64,000 nt of DNA from Micromonospora sediminimaris (GCA_900112325.1 FOLJ01000006.1:124001-188000), one strand, 5' to 3'. Positions 1 to 9,007 are shown, counted from the stretch's first letter. Program-made: numbers and translations. The notes: generated by a model from the letters alone, not told the origin.

Positions 1-3000
1 TGGCTCTGGTGCAGGTGGAGGCGGGATCAAGGGCGAAGTCGAGCGTGCCGACGATGCCCGCCTCGATGCGGTGGCGCTGTACCTGCGGCACCCAGCCGTC
101 CTTGGCCACGATGACCTCGTAGCGGCCCTTCGGCAGCCACCAGGCGTAGCGGCCGTTGCCGTCGGCCGTCAGGGTGGTTCCGGTGCCGGCCGAGATCAGG
201 TTCACCCGTACCGTCGCCGGGATACCGACCGTGACACCGCCGCAGGTGGTGCCGGTGACGGTGCCCCGGATCTTGCCCCAGCTGGCCGGCGGCGACACGT
301 TCATCTCCACCGAGACCGGGGTGACCGGGTAGGGGCTGTCGGAGGCGATGGCGAGTTCGCCCGCGTACCGGCCGGGTTGGGCGACGCCCGCCGCCTCGGT
401 GGCCGTCAGGGTGACGGTCACCGTCCGCGACTCGCCCGGCGCGAGGGTGAAGGTGGCCGGGGAACTGTCCAGCCAGGGCAGGTCGGCCTCGGCTGCGCAG
501 AGCTCCAGACCACCGAGCCGTTCGCTGTCCGCGCTGCCCACGAAGGAGCTGGGTGACCCGCCGATCTTGTACGCGCCGCAGGTGGCGGCCCCCCGGTACC
601 GGCTGAAGCGGGCGTTGGGCAGGTCACGCCAGGCGCCGGTGACCGGGTCGAAGCCGACCGTTCGGTTGGTGACCGCCGTCGAGCCGTCGGTCACCCCACC
701 GGCCAGCACCAGCAGCCCGCCGGCCGCCGCGTACTGTGAGCCCCACAGCTCCACCGGCAGGTCTGGCAGCGGACTCCAGTTGTCGGTGGCGGGGTCGTAC
801 CGGTAGGCGTCGGTGTACTCGGTGCTGCCCGTGCCACCGGCACAGTAGACCGAGGCGCCGATCCCGCCGCAGGCCAGCCACGACACCGGGTGTGGATAGG
901 CAGCACCGGTGCTGAACGAGCCGGTGTCCGGGTCGAACACCACCAGGCCGTCGCTGTCGGTGCAGGTGGCGTCGGCGCAGCCACCCACCAGGTACACCTT
1001 CCCGCCGACCACGGCCGAGCCGGCCGCCGCGACCGGGGCCGGATTGGTCACTCCCGGCAGGGTGCTCCACGTGCCGCTGGCCGGGTCGAAGACGTCGACC
1101 GTGGCGACTGTGGCGTCGTCGGCGCCCCAACCTCCGATCACGTAGAGCTTGCCGCCGACCGCTGCCGCAGCGGGCTTGGACCGTACCGTCGGCAGGTCGG
1201 GCAGGGCGGTCCAGGCGCCCGGCGCGGGGTCGTACACCCATGCCTTGCGCTCGGTGCCGGTGCCACCGCCACCACCGACCGAGTAGATCTTCCCGTCCAG
1301 CCACGCGGCGGCGTTGTCGTAGATCGACGTCGGCAGCTTGGCGATCTCGGTCCACGCCTCGTCCTCGGCGGTAGCGGCCTGGGATGCCGCCCCGCCGTAC
1401 GGGGTGCCGGTGCGGGCCTTGCTGATCCCCTTCATCTTCTGCTCCCGCAGCGGCGCGCCGTCGCGCCTGAGCAGTTCGAACTGACCGGCCCGTTCCAGTA
1501 GGTCTACGCTGGCCGGCGCGGTACCGCTGTTCCGGACCGTCACCCGGGTGGTGCGGCTGCTGCCGTACGGCTGATGTGACTCGATCGATGTCGGGCTGAC
1601 CGTCAGCCGGCCTGCGGCGAGGGCGAAGTTGGCCCGCTTGACCCGGTCGGCGGTGACCGTCACCTCCTTGGTCACCGGCGCGTACGGGGTGCGGTCCGCG
1701 GTGAACGGGTGGGTGCCGGTGAGTCCGGAGAAGAGCCAGTAGAAGCCGTCCGGCTCGGCCGGGTCCTCGGGCGTGGCCGCCGAGACCGCCCGGTCCTCGG
1801 GACGGTGGTCGCTGGCCACCGTCACGCCGTTGAGCGGGTCACCGGTGTTGCGGTCCGTGGTGGTGCCTACCACCAGCCCGCCGGGCACCGGCGAGCACTC
1901 GCGGTTGACCACCTCCACGTCGTCCACCTGCCACCACCAGGCGAAGGTGCCGTTGAACCGGAAGCGGAACAGCGCGGAAGCGGCGTTCGCGGCCGGGTCG
2001 AGCGGTACCTCCTCGGTCCGGGGGCCACGCCGGCTGGCGGTCTGGTGCCAGACGTTGGTCCAGTTGGCCCCGCCGTCGGTGGAAACGTCGATGTCGGCGG
2101 TGTCGCTGATGCCGACGGCCCGCCAGTCGCTGCGGAACCGCAGCACCGGTGCGGCCGTCGTGGACAGGTCGACCGGCGGGGCGATCAGGTCGGTGTCCTG
2201 CGTGTTGCCGGAACCGAGGGCGTCGCTGTCGATGATGGCGAAGCCGCCGGTGCCGCCGGTGAGGTTGCCTCGGGAGTCGGGATCGTCGAAGACCCAGCCG
2301 CCGGAGGCGGTGCGGTTCTCCACCCTCCAGCCGGGCGGCGCGCTCGTGCCGTCGAAGCTCTCGGTGAGCAGCGGCGTACCGAACTGTGCCGTGTAGCCGG
2401 CGGCGTTGCAGGCGGCATCGACCGGTACCGCCACATTGATCTTGGTGGCGTCACCGCCCACCGCCACCTCACGGGTGACGGTGCGGTAGCCCGGGTACTG
2501 CGCGGTCACGGTCAGCCGGTACGAGGTGTTGCCGGGCAGGGTGACGGAGTATCGGCCGGTCACCGGATCGGTGAAGACCGGATCACCGGGCCGGCCCGCC
2601 ACCTCGATCTTGGCGTACAGCGGCCAGCCGTGGCCGGAACCGTCGGTGACCTTTCCGCTCACCGTGACCGCCGGCGTGGCCAGCAGGGCGAAGTCCAAAC
2701 TGACGGAGTCACCGTCGGGCACCGTGACGGTAGCCGACTCGTCGGCGTAGCCGTAGGCGCTGACCGTGAGCGTGGTCTCGCCGGCCGGCAGGGTGAGCGC
2801 GTAGCGCCCGTCAGCGTCGGTGGTCGTGCTGCGGGTGCCGTCGGTCACCCTCGCACCGGAGAGCGGGTCGTCGTCACCGGAGTCGGTGACCACCCCGGTG
2901 ACCCGGCCGACCGGTCCACGGGGTGCGTCCCGCACCGCCGCGTACGCGTCGAGCCGCCCCTCACCGAAGACGTTGTTGTCGGCCGGCGTGCCACCGCAGG

Positions 3001-4366
3001 TGGTGGCGTCGACATCGCGGGCCGTACGGTCCAGCAGCTCCTCGGTCGCGGCGAGGTCCCCGCGCAGTCCGGGCGCCGCCGCCCAGAGCAGCGCCACCGT
3101 GCCGGCGACGTGCGGCGCGGCCATCGACGTGCCGCTGAACGAGGCGTATCCGCCGCTGGGAACGCTGGACCGGACGCTGCTGCCGGGGGCGGCGATGTTC
3201 GGCTTCAGCGGGTCGGTTCCGGAGCCGCGCCCGGAGAAACCGGCGATCACGTTGTTCACGTCGTACGCGCCGACGGCGTACGCGTCGGTGTAGTCACCAG
3301 GCGAGCCGGCGCTGCCACAGGCCGGACCGTCGTTGCCGGAGGAGAAGACGGGGAACATGCCGGCGGCCCGCCAGGCGGCCACGGTCTGCTGGTACCAGGG
3401 GTCACCACCGTCGCCGCCCCAGGAGTTGTTCACGATGTCGGGCCGCAGGTCCGGCCGGGGATTCTGGCCGTTGGCGTCCGTGGGGGCGAGCACCCACTGA
3501 CCGGCGGCGAGCAGCGAGGCGTCGGAGCAGTCGTTCGACTCGCAGCCCTTTGCGGCGATCCACTTCGCGCCGGGTGCGACGCCGATCTGGTTGCCCGCAC
3601 CGTCGTCACCGACCATGGTGCCCATGGTGTGGGTGCCGTGGTCGTTGTTGTCGCAGGGTGCGGTGCCGGCGCACACACCGGCCGGATCGAACCAGTTGTA
3701 CGCGTGGTCGAAGCTGCCGCCGCCGAGGTTGCCCCGGTAGGAGCCGACGAGGGCGGCGTGGTCGTAGCGCACGCCACTGTCGATGTTCGCCACCACGACG
3801 CCCTCGCCACGGGTGCCGAACTCGTCCCACACCCGCGGTGCGCCGATGTTTGTCAGTCCCCATTCGACGGCGGCGGTGCGCGCCCGAGCGGTCTCGGTCG
3901 CGGTGGGCCGGACCAGCGGGTAGCTGCGGCTCGGTTCGATCCGGGCCACCTCGGGCCGGCGGGCGATCTCGTCGAGCAGTGCCTTGTCGCCCTCGACCCG
4001 CACCGCGTTGGCGATCCAGTACGAGGTGTGCGGCACCTTGCGATCGTCGAGCAGCGTACGCAGGTCGCGTTGGGTGCGGGTGGCCGTGGTGGTGAGCAGA
4101 CGGTGTACCTCGCCGGCCCGGGCGTCGGGGTCACGCAGCCGGCTGGCCTGCGCCAACGGCGCGGTGTCGGCCAGGTAGACCAGGAAGGGTGCGGTCGACG
4201 TGGCGCCGAGCTGGTCGAGCAGCGCCGGATCGACGGCGGCCCGGTGCGCCACCGGCGGTTGAGCCGGCGCGGCGAGCGCGGGCTGGCCGGTGACGCCCAG
4301 CACGGCAGCGGTCAACACCGCCACCGCCCGCCATCGTGGCGACCGGGTGGATGGTCGTGTGAACAA
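1..4366 (-). CDS. Secreted subtilisin-family (S8) serine protease with kelch repeats, 3' end outside the window
   Basis: About 1455 residues are visible and the C-terminus lies beyond the window edge. The start is read as TTG at 4366 because GGGGAGGA precedes it and the frame opens directly into a signal peptide (residues about 12-33, ending in ALA-AP). The S8 triad is complete: Asp196 in NIDSGV, His243 in DHGTHTMG and Ser414 in SGTSMAAPHVAG, with an N-terminal propeptide of roughly residues 35-160. After residue 450 come several carboxypeptidase-regulatory-like beta-sandwich repeats (GRYALTLPAG, GRYSVTLPGN), a galactose-binding-like/MAM-like segment near residues 660-820, and six-bladed kelch-type repeats near residues 1005-1255 (GGKLYVIGGWG, GGKVYLVGGCA). 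The protein should be exported and degrade extracellular protein, with kelch and sandwich modules binding a partner or wall. The substrate is unknown. It is transcribed divergently from the winged-helix gene at 4655. Confidence 0.93.
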   Translation of the reverse strand, partial: MFTRPSTRSPRWRAVAVLTAAVLGVTGQPALAAPAQPPVAHRAAVDPALLDQLGATSTAPFLVYLADTAPLAQASRLRDPDARAGEVHRLLTTTATRTQRDLRTLLDDRKVPHTSYWIANAVRVEGDKALLDEIARRPEVARIEPSRSYPLVRPTATETARARTAAVEWGLTNIGAPRVWDEFGTRGEGVVVANIDSGVRYDHAALVGSYRGNLGGGSFDHAYNWFDPAGVCAGTAPCDNNDHGTHTMGTMVGDDGAGNQIGVAPGAKWIAAKGCESNDCSDASLLAAGQWVLAPTDANGQNPRPDLRPDIVNNSWGGDGGDPWYQQTVAAWRAAGMFPVFSSGNDGPACGSAGSPGDYTDAYAVGAYDVNNVIAGFSGRGSGTDPLKPNIAAPGSSVRSSVPSGGYASFSGTSMAAPHVAGTVALLWAAAPGLRGDLAATEELLDRTARDVDATTCGGTPADNNVFGEGRLDAYAAVRDAPRGPVGRVTGVVTDSGDDDPLSGARVTDGTRSTTTDADGRYALTLPAGETTLTVSAYGYADESATVTVPDGDSVSLDFALLATPAVTVSGKVTDGSGHGWPLYAKIEVAGRPGDPVFTDPVTGRYSVTLPGNTSYRLTVTAQYPGYRTVTREVAVGGDATKINVAVPVDAACNAAGYTAQFGTPLLTESFDGTSAPPGWRVENRTASGGWVFDDPDSRGNLTGGTGGFAIIDSDALGSGNTQDTDLIAPPVDLSTTAAPVLRFRSDWRAVGISDTADIDVSTDGGANWTNVWHQTASRRGPRTEEVPLDPAANAASALFRFRFNGTFAWWWQVDDVEVVNRECSPVPGGLVVGTTTDRNTGDPLNGVTVASDHRPEDRAVSAATPEDPAEPDGFYWLFSGLTGTHPFTADRTPYAPVTKEVTVTADRVKRANFALAAGRLTVSPTSIESHQPYGSSRTTRVTVRNSGTAPASVDLLERAGQFELLRRDGAPLREQKMKGISKARTGTPYGGAASQAATAEDEAWTEIAKLPTSIYDNAAAWLDGKIYSVGGGGGTGTERKAWVYDPAPGAWTALPDLPTVRSKPAAAAVGGKLYVIGGWGADDATVATVDVFDPASGTWSTLPGVTNPAPVAAAGSAVVGGKVYLVGGCADATCTDSDGLVVFDPDTGSFSTGAAYPHPVSWLACGGIGASVYCAGGTGSTEYTDAYRYDPATDNWSPLPDLPVELWGSQYAAAGGLLVLAGGVTDGSTAVTNRTVGFDPVTGAWRDLPNARFSRYRGAATCGAYKIGGSPSSFVGSADSERLGGLELCAAEADLPWLDSSPATFTLAPGESRTVTVTLTATEAAGVAQPGRYAGELAIASDSPYPVTPVSVEMNVSPPASWGKIRGTVTGTTCGGVTVGIPATVRVNLISAGTGTTLTADGNGRYAWWLPKGRYEVIVAKDGWVPQVQRHRIEAGIVGTLDFALDPASTCTRA

Positions 4367-4654
4367 TGTTCCTCCCCACGTCGTCGGTCCCGATCCGTTC
4401 GGGCCCGCACACCCGCGCGCCGCGACGCGGCTGCGCGCAGCGGCCGGGGCGATGTGGGTGGCCGGTGGTGGTGCCTCCGCCCGCTGAAAGTCATGCTCTT
4501 GCTCCGACCGTCGGTGATCAATGGACGGCGTCGGTCAGTACTCGGTCAGTGACGAGGCGCGATCCTGACAGTTAGGCTGCAACCGGGCGTCATCGGTGAC
4601 CGTCACTGGCGATCGGTGGAAGTCGCAGGCCAGAGGCGCCCTGGGGGAGGCTTC
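4367..4654. promoter_or_regulatory. Divergent intergenic region with 11-bp direct repeats and a candidate promoter
   Basis: This 288-bp gap separates the S8 protease from the winged-helix gene. It contains two adjacent 11-bp direct repeats, TCGGTCAGTAC (4531-4541) and TCGGTCAGTGA (4542-4552), followed 17-20 bases later by a -10-like TAGGCT at 4573-4578. OmpR/PhoB-type regulators usually bind 11-bp direct repeats overlapping the -35 region, so this is a candidate operator for the regulator encoded immediately downstream. No reading frame here looks coding. Confidence 0.45.
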
Positions 4655-5194
4655 GTGTCCGGTCCAGAGTTTCCGATCGTGGTCTGCGTCAGCTCCGACG
4701 CCACCGTCCGGCAGCGCGTGGTGCAGCGGCTGGAGGGCGTCGGGCCGGTGGTGATCTGCGCAGACCTCGCCCAACTGCGGGCGGTGTTCCCCGCCCCGCC
4801 GGCGGAGCCGGGAGGGCCGCTCGACGAGCCTGCCGAGCGTCCCACGGAACGGCCGGCCACCTGGGGAGATCTGACGGTCGACCGGGCAGGGCACCTGGTC
4901 ACCTGGCGCGGCGCACCGCTGGGGCTGACCCGTACCGAGCGGGAGTTGTTGGCCCGCCTGGTCAGTCCGCCCATCACGTTGTGGAGCTACGAGCGGCTGT
5001 TCGCCTCCGTCTGGGGTGGTGCCTACCTCGGCGACACCGCGATCCTGCACTCGGCGGTGAAGCGGCTGCGTCGCAAGCTACGGACGCTGCCCGACGGGCC
5101 GCAGGTGCAGACCGTACGCGGCGTTGGTTACCGGCTGAGCGTGCCGCCGGAGGCTGGCGACGGGCGTCCGGACGGACGGTCGCGCCAGGCGTGA
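4655..5194 (+). CDS. Winged-helix (OmpR/PhoB C-terminal type) DNA-binding protein
   Basis: The protein has 179 residues from a GTG at 4655 that follows GGGGGAGG by four bases; an ATG at 4616 in the same frame has no ribosome site. Residues about 75-168 form a typical trans_reg_C winged helix (GHLVTWRGAPLGLTRTERELLARL, then LHSAVKRLRRKL and VRGVGYRL, the recognition helix and wing). The N-terminal about 60 residues resemble a shrunken receiver (PIVVCVSSDATVRQRVVQRL), but the phospho-acceptor aspartate and the rest of the receiver fold are missing. No partner kinase lies nearby, so it is an orphan regulator, possibly not controlled by phosphorylation. It may regulate itself and the divergent protease through the direct repeats at 4531-4552. 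Confidence 0.88.
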   Translation: MSGPEFPIVVCVSSDATVRQRVVQRLEGVGPVVICADLAQLRAVFPAPPAEPGGPLDEPAERPTERPATWGDLTVDRAGHLVTWRGAPLGLTRTERELLARLVSPPITLWSYERLFASVWGGAYLGDTAILHSAVKRLRRKLRTLPDGPQVQTVRGVGYRLSVPPEAGDGRPDGRSRQA

Positions 5195-5200
5195 CACGAT
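5195..5200 (+). promoter_or_regulatory. -10 box CACGAT for the gene at 5207
   Basis: CACGAT lies six bases before the GTG at 5207 and directly after the stop codon of the winged-helix gene. This spacing predicts a leaderless transcript. Confidence 0.4.
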
Positions 5201-5206
5201 GGCCGG

Positions 5207-6064
5207 GTGAGCAACGCCGTCCACACCACCGCCCCACCGACCGGTCCCCGACCGCCGGCCGCCGGCTCCCGATGGCCGCGCTGGCTGATCACGGTGACGG
5301 CGGTCTGGGTGGTGCTGCTGGCCGGCCTCACCTGGATGTCGTCGGTCGAGGACCCACCGACCGTTCGGGAACAGCGCACCCTCACGCAGGCCGGGCCGGT
5401 GGTCGACGGTGCGATAGGTGAAATTGTCGCGGCGGCTGACGCGGGTGTCCCGGCGCTGGTCCCAGCCGAGGTCGACCGGGGCTGTCGGATCAGCCCGTTC
5501 GCAGACGGTGCGACGCTGACCCGTTCGGTCGACCTGGCCGCGCCGGTGGGCGAGGAGCAGGCCCTGCTGCGGCAGGTCGCCGACCGGCTGCCCGCGCGGT
5601 GGCGGGCCGGTGTCCGGCTCACCCCGGACGGCCCTCGCCTGCGCGCCGACGCGGGTGAGTTCGTCACCGTGACCGGGCGGCCGGCGACCGACGGTCGGAT
5701 CCGGTTCACCGTCGACACCGGCTGCCGCCCGGTGGGCGACGACTACGACAGCGCCGGGGCCGCCCCGGCCGGCCCCGAGGCCGGCGTGCTGGCTGAGGTG
5801 GTGCGTGCGCTGAACGGCCGCGTCGACGACCCGGAGTCGGTGGTGAGCGCACCCTGCCCCGGTGGCGGCGTGGCCCGCACCATCCGCTCCGTCGTCGACC
5901 CGGTGGCCACAGCGCCGCAGGCCGCACTCGCGCCGTTGGCCGGCGGCACGCCGGTGGTGGAAACCCCCGAGGTGTACGCCTACCGGCAGGACGGTGTCGC
6001 GGTGCTGGCCGATTTCCAGCCGGAGCAGGTCGTGGTCGCCGCGACGACGGGGTGCGCCGGCTGA
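5207..6064 (+). CDS. Single-pass membrane or secreted protein of unknown function
   Basis: The protein has 285 residues from GTG. A Pro/Ala-rich cytoplasmic tail of about 24 residues precedes one membrane segment (residues 26-44, RWLITVTAVWVVLLAGLTWM), and the rest is predicted to be outside. No catalytic motif is recognised. Three cysteines in the extracellular part (RGCRISPF, TGCRPVG, APCPGGG) plus a terminal CAG may form disulfides. It lies just downstream of the winged-helix gene and points the same way, so it may be a target or partner, but its own -10 box suggests separate transcription. The family is not recognised. Confidence 0.8.
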   Translation: MSNAVHTTAPPTGPRPPAAGSRWPRWLITVTAVWVVLLAGLTWMSSVEDPPTVREQRTLTQAGPVVDGAIGEIVAAADAGVPALVPAEVDRGCRISPFADGATLTRSVDLAAPVGEEQALLRQVADRLPARWRAGVRLTPDGPRLRADAGEFVTVTGRPATDGRIRFTVDTGCRPVGDDYDSAGAAPAGPEAGVLAEVVRALNGRVDDPESVVSAPCPGGGVARTIRSVVDPVATAPQAALAPLAGGTPVVETPEVYAYRQDGVAVLADFQPEQVVVAATTGCAG

Positions 6065-6097
6065 GCCTCGCCGCTCTGCCGCCGAAGCTGAGGTCGT

Positions 6098-8158
6098 TCA
6101 ATCCGGTCGGCGCGGCCCCTCGTCGCGGCTGCGACCCAGCGCGTCCACCCGGCCCCACCGGCCGGGAATGTCCAACAGTTCCACCCGGCCCATCCCGGCC
6201 GGCACGTACGGGTCGATGATCAGGTGCTCGCCCTGTGGTTCGAGTCCGAGCATCACCCGCAGCAGCAGCAGCGGGGTGCCCGCCGACCAGGCCTGTGGGC
6301 TGCACGCGGTCGGATACTCCACCGGGTAGTCGGTCAGATCACGTTCGTAGCCGGCGAAGGCTTCCGGAAGCCGGCCGAAGAAGTAGCGGGAGGCCGCGAA
6401 CATCGACTCGCAGATCCGACCCGCCTCCTCGCGGAGACCGTACTTCCACAGACCCCAGGCGATGATCGAATTGTCGAACGGCCAGACGGTGCCGACGTGG
6501 TATCCGATGGGGTTGTAACGTCCCTGGTCGTCGGCGAGGGTACGGACGCCCCAGCCGGAGAAGAGCCGGGGACCGAGCAGGTGCTCGGCGACCCGCTGGG
6601 CCCGGGAATCGTCGACGATGCCGCTCCAGAGCAGGTGCCCGATGTTGGACGTGAGCGCGTCGACCGGGCTGCCGTCGGAGTCCAGGGCCAGCGCGTAGTA
6701 CTCCTTGTCGGGTAGCCAGAAGTCCCGGTTGAAGCGTTCCTTCAACTCGGCGGCCTCACGTTCCAACCGGTCGGCGTAGACCGGGTCGTTCCAGCACAGT
6801 CGGGCCAACCGGGCACCGCGCAGCTTGGCGTCGTAGGCGTAGCCCTGCAACTCGCAGGTCGCCCGGGGGAAGCTCGGCAACCGACCGTCGGAATAGCAGA
6901 TCGCGTCCCAGGAGTCCTTCCAGCACTGGTTCTCCAGGCCGATCTTGGGGTTGCGGGTCTGGTACCAGACGTACCCGGTGCCGAGCAGGTCGCCGTACGT
7001 GTCGATCCAGGTCAGCGCGGCCCGTACCGAGAACTCCAACCGTTTGACCAACTCGACGTCGCCGGTCCACCGCTCGTACTCGTCGAGCAGGATCACGAAC
7101 AGGGCGGTCGAGTCGGCCGCGCCGTAGTAGGGCGAGTGTGGCTGTTCCTCGAAGCCGGCGGATTCGCCGTAGCGCAACTCGTGCAGGATCTTGCCCGGCT
7201 CCTCGTCGCGGAAGTCGTCCACGCGGTGGCCCTGGAGACCCGCCAGCATGGTCAACGTCGGTGGGATCAGCTCCGGCACGAACGGCAGCACCTGAAGCGA
7301 GGTGAAGATGCTGTCCCGGCCGAACAACGTCATGAACCACGGCAGGCCGGCGGCCATCAGCCGGACGCCGAGCGCGATCGACTCGTACCGCAGCGCGGCC
7401 AGGTCGGTCAGGCTGCGCCGGTACGCCCCGGCCATCGGCTCGCAGTCGCAGCCCAGCTTGGGTGCCCGGGCGACGAACTCGGCGTGTTCCGCCTCGATCG
7501 CCGCAGTGGTCCGGCTGCCCGCGAAGGGCAGCAGCGAGCGGACGTCCTGACCGCGGGCGCCGTAGATGACGACGTTCACCGTCAACCGGGTGGTCCACTC
7601 GCCGTGCGGTCCGATCATGATCGGAAAGGTCATGCCCCGGCGGTCGACCTGGGCGGCGGCGCTGCTCGTGATCGTCGTCTCGCGGTGGAAGGCGTCCCGC
7701 CGGTAGGTCAGCCGCAGCGAGTTCTCGCCGGGCGCGGCGGTGTTGTGCCCCTTTTTGCGCTGGGTGTCCTTGATCTCGAAGATGTCCGCGAAGTCGGAGG
7801 CCATCTCCATCCGGACGGTGAAGCTCATCTCCTGCCCGGAGTGGTTGAGCACGGTCAGTTCCTCGGACAGGTCGCCGCTGATCGCCCGACTCCTGATCAC
7901 CGAGACCTTCGCGTCCAGGAAGTGGGTCGGCTCGCCCGGCACCAGGAAGTAGCGGGTCCGGTGGGACTCGGCGTCGTCGATGGAGAGGGCGTGCAGCCGC
8001 TCGCCGTCGATCAGCAGCAGCCAGGTGGACAGGAACCGGGTGTCGAAGGCGAACAGCCCGGTGGGGAAGTCCAGCGAGGGCTCGACGTCCCCACGGCGGT
8101 CGCTGACCAGGAACGTGTTGCCGTCGAGGATGCTGACCAGTTCCTTCACCGGGTCCAC
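6098..8158 (-). CDS. Amylo-alpha-1,6-glucosidase / glycogen-debranching family protein
   Basis: The protein has 686 residues from GTG. The N-terminal domain (about residues 1-240) matches the glycogen-debranching N-terminal module (VLNHSGQEMSFTVRMEM, FDTRFLSTWLLLIDGERL). The rest is an (alpha/alpha)6-type catalytic domain with PWFMTLFGRDSIFTSLQVL, PGKILHELRYGE, SPYYGAADSTALFVILLDEY and HVGTVWPFDNSIIAWGL. Such proteins hydrolyse alpha-1,6 branches or related glucosides in glycogen or trehalose metabolism in the cytoplasm. The start overlaps the end of the upstream SCP2-like gene by 13 bases, so the two are cotranscribed and probably coupled. It converges on the membrane protein gene, leaving a 33-base gap. 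Confidence 0.92.
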   Translation of the reverse strand: MDPVKELVSILDGNTFLVSDRRGDVEPSLDFPTGLFAFDTRFLSTWLLLIDGERLHALSIDDAESHRTRYFLVPGEPTHFLDAKVSVIRSRAISGDLSEELTVLNHSGQEMSFTVRMEMASDFADIFEIKDTQRKKGHNTAAPGENSLRLTYRRDAFHRETTITSSAAAQVDRRGMTFPIMIGPHGEWTTRLTVNVVIYGARGQDVRSLLPFAGSRTTAAIEAEHAEFVARAPKLGCDCEPMAGAYRRSLTDLAALRYESIALGVRLMAAGLPWFMTLFGRDSIFTSLQVLPFVPELIPPTLTMLAGLQGHRVDDFRDEEPGKILHELRYGESAGFEEQPHSPYYGAADSTALFVILLDEYERWTGDVELVKRLEFSVRAALTWIDTYGDLLGTGYVWYQTRNPKIGLENQCWKDSWDAICYSDGRLPSFPRATCELQGYAYDAKLRGARLARLCWNDPVYADRLEREAAELKERFNRDFWLPDKEYYALALDSDGSPVDALTSNIGHLLWSGIVDDSRAQRVAEHLLGPRLFSGWGVRTLADDQGRYNPIGYHVGTVWPFDNSIIAWGLWKYGLREEAGRICESMFAASRYFFGRLPEAFAGYERDLTDYPVEYPTACSPQAWSAGTPLLLLRVMLGLEPQGEHLIIDPYVPAGMGRVELLDIPGRWGRVDALGRSRDEGPRRPD

Positions 8159-8526
8159 CTGGCGTGCTCGCGGGCGACCTCGCGCGGGTCGCGGGTGCCG
8201 GGTGCGGACGGGAAGAACAGCCGGAAGGCGAGAAACAGCACCACGTCGCCGCGAAAGGTGCTCTCGTTGCGAAGTACTGCGGAGATCGCCTGCGCGCGTC
8301 CGGTGACCAGCCGTTCGAAGAGATCGGCCCCGCAGTACCAGGTCGCGTCGCCCGGCTCCACCCCCTGGTCGACCTCCACGGCGCCGGGCCGCATCCGGAC
8401 CAGCCAGTGCTCGGTGCGGTGCCCCTCGGACAGGTCGATCCGCAGCGTTCCCGCGACCGGAGTGCGGAGGACTTCCGGGGCGCGGGCCGGCAGGGTCGCG
8501 AAGAACTGCTGGGTGGCCTCGGTCAC
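8146..8526 (-). CDS. SCP2 sterol-carrier-like domain protein
   Basis: This is a 126-residue, single-domain protein starting at GTG. The sequence GTLRIDLSEGHRTEHWLVRM..DATWYCGADLFERLVTGRAQAISAVL..FRGDVVLFLAFRLFF follows the SCP2 fold pattern, with a small beta sheet and a helix after the second half. Actinobacterial members are small lipid-binding-like proteins of uncertain ligand. It is the first gene of a two-gene unit with the debranching enzyme (13-base overlap). A TACGAT box six bases before the GTG predicts a leaderless mRNA. Confidence 0.8.
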   Translation of the reverse strand: MTEATQQFFATLPARAPEVLRTPVAGTLRIDLSEGHRTEHWLVRMRPGAVEVDQGVEPGDATWYCGADLFERLVTGRAQAISAVLRNESTFRGDVVLFLAFRLFFPSAPGTRDPREVAREHARWTR

Positions 8527-8532
8527 ACCCGA

Positions 8533-8564
8533 ATCGTAGGCATTCGCCCGCCTTGTCGGGCGGG
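8533..8564 (-). promoter_or_regulatory. -10 box TACGAT plus upstream hairpin before the SCP2-like gene
   Basis: Read on the minus strand, TACGAT occupies 8538-8533 with six bases to the GTG at 8526. Immediately upstream is a 6-bp hairpin with arms CCCGCC and GGCGGG (8547-8564), which may terminate the DsrE gene transcript. Confidence 0.45.
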
Positions 8565-8620
8565 TTCCGCCGCCTTCTGAGGCAGCTCCCGGCGAGCCTG
8601 GCCGGGCACTGACCGGCGAG

Positions 8621-8983
8621 TCAGTAGACGAGCGCCTGCGCGCCCTCGGCCATCGTCTCCTCGACGAAGACGGCCGCCCCGGCGATCCGTACTCCGGGGA
8701 GCACGTCGCCGGAGTCGATGTCCCGGCGAGCGGCGCACTGGGTACAGGCCGTCACGGTGCCGGTGGCGAGGATCACGTGCAGCAGCTCGGCCAGCGGGGC
8801 GGAGTGCGGAAGCTCGAAGTTCTGCGCCCGGCCGGGCAGCGCGAACCAGGTCGACTCCCCGGTCAGCCAGAGGGAGACGGGCACCCCGGCGGCGGCTGCG
8901 GTGGCTGCCACGGTGAACGCCTGGGCGCACCGTTCCGGTGCGTCGGCGCCGGCGGTGGCCTTGACGACGAGAGTGCGGGCCAT
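8621..8983 (-). CDS. DsrE/DsrF-like family protein
   Basis: The protein has 120 residues from ATG at 8983, chosen because TATGCT sits seven bases upstream. An ATG at 8995 in frame would add four residues but overlaps that box. The sequence ARTLVVKATAGADAPERCAQAFTVAATAAAAGVPVSLWLTGESTW, then TGTVTACTQCAARRDI, matches the small alpha/beta DsrE fold. The CTQC pair sits where DsrE proteins carry a sulfur-relay cysteine. A role in sulfur transfer is family-based; the substrate is unknown. It is divergent from the tiny membrane protein at 9008. Confidence 0.82.
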   Translation of the reverse strand: MARTLVVKATAGADAPERCAQAFTVAATAAAAGVPVSLWLTGESTWFALPGRAQNFELPHSAPLAELLHVILATGTVTACTQCAARRDIDSGDVLPGVRIAGAAVFVEETMAEGAQALVY

Positions 8984-8990
8984 GACCGCC

Positions 8991-9000
8991 AGCATAGGAT
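8991..9000. promoter_or_regulatory. Shared bidirectional -10 element
   Basis: AGCATAGGAT contains two overlapping -10 boxes that share the central TA: TATGCT on the minus strand (8996-8991, seven bases before ATG 8983) and TAGGAT on the plus strand (8995-9000, seven bases before ATG 9008). Both transcripts would be leaderless and start in opposite directions from one melted site. Confidence 0.6.
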
Positions 9001-9007
9001 GACCCGG

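Noticed and set aside
1709..4552. A 947-codon open frame on the plus strand opposite the S8 protease
   Set aside because: It is antisense to a protein with signal peptide and full catalytic triad; its translation is Gly/Arg/Val-rich low-complexity sequence typical of GC-rich shadow frames.
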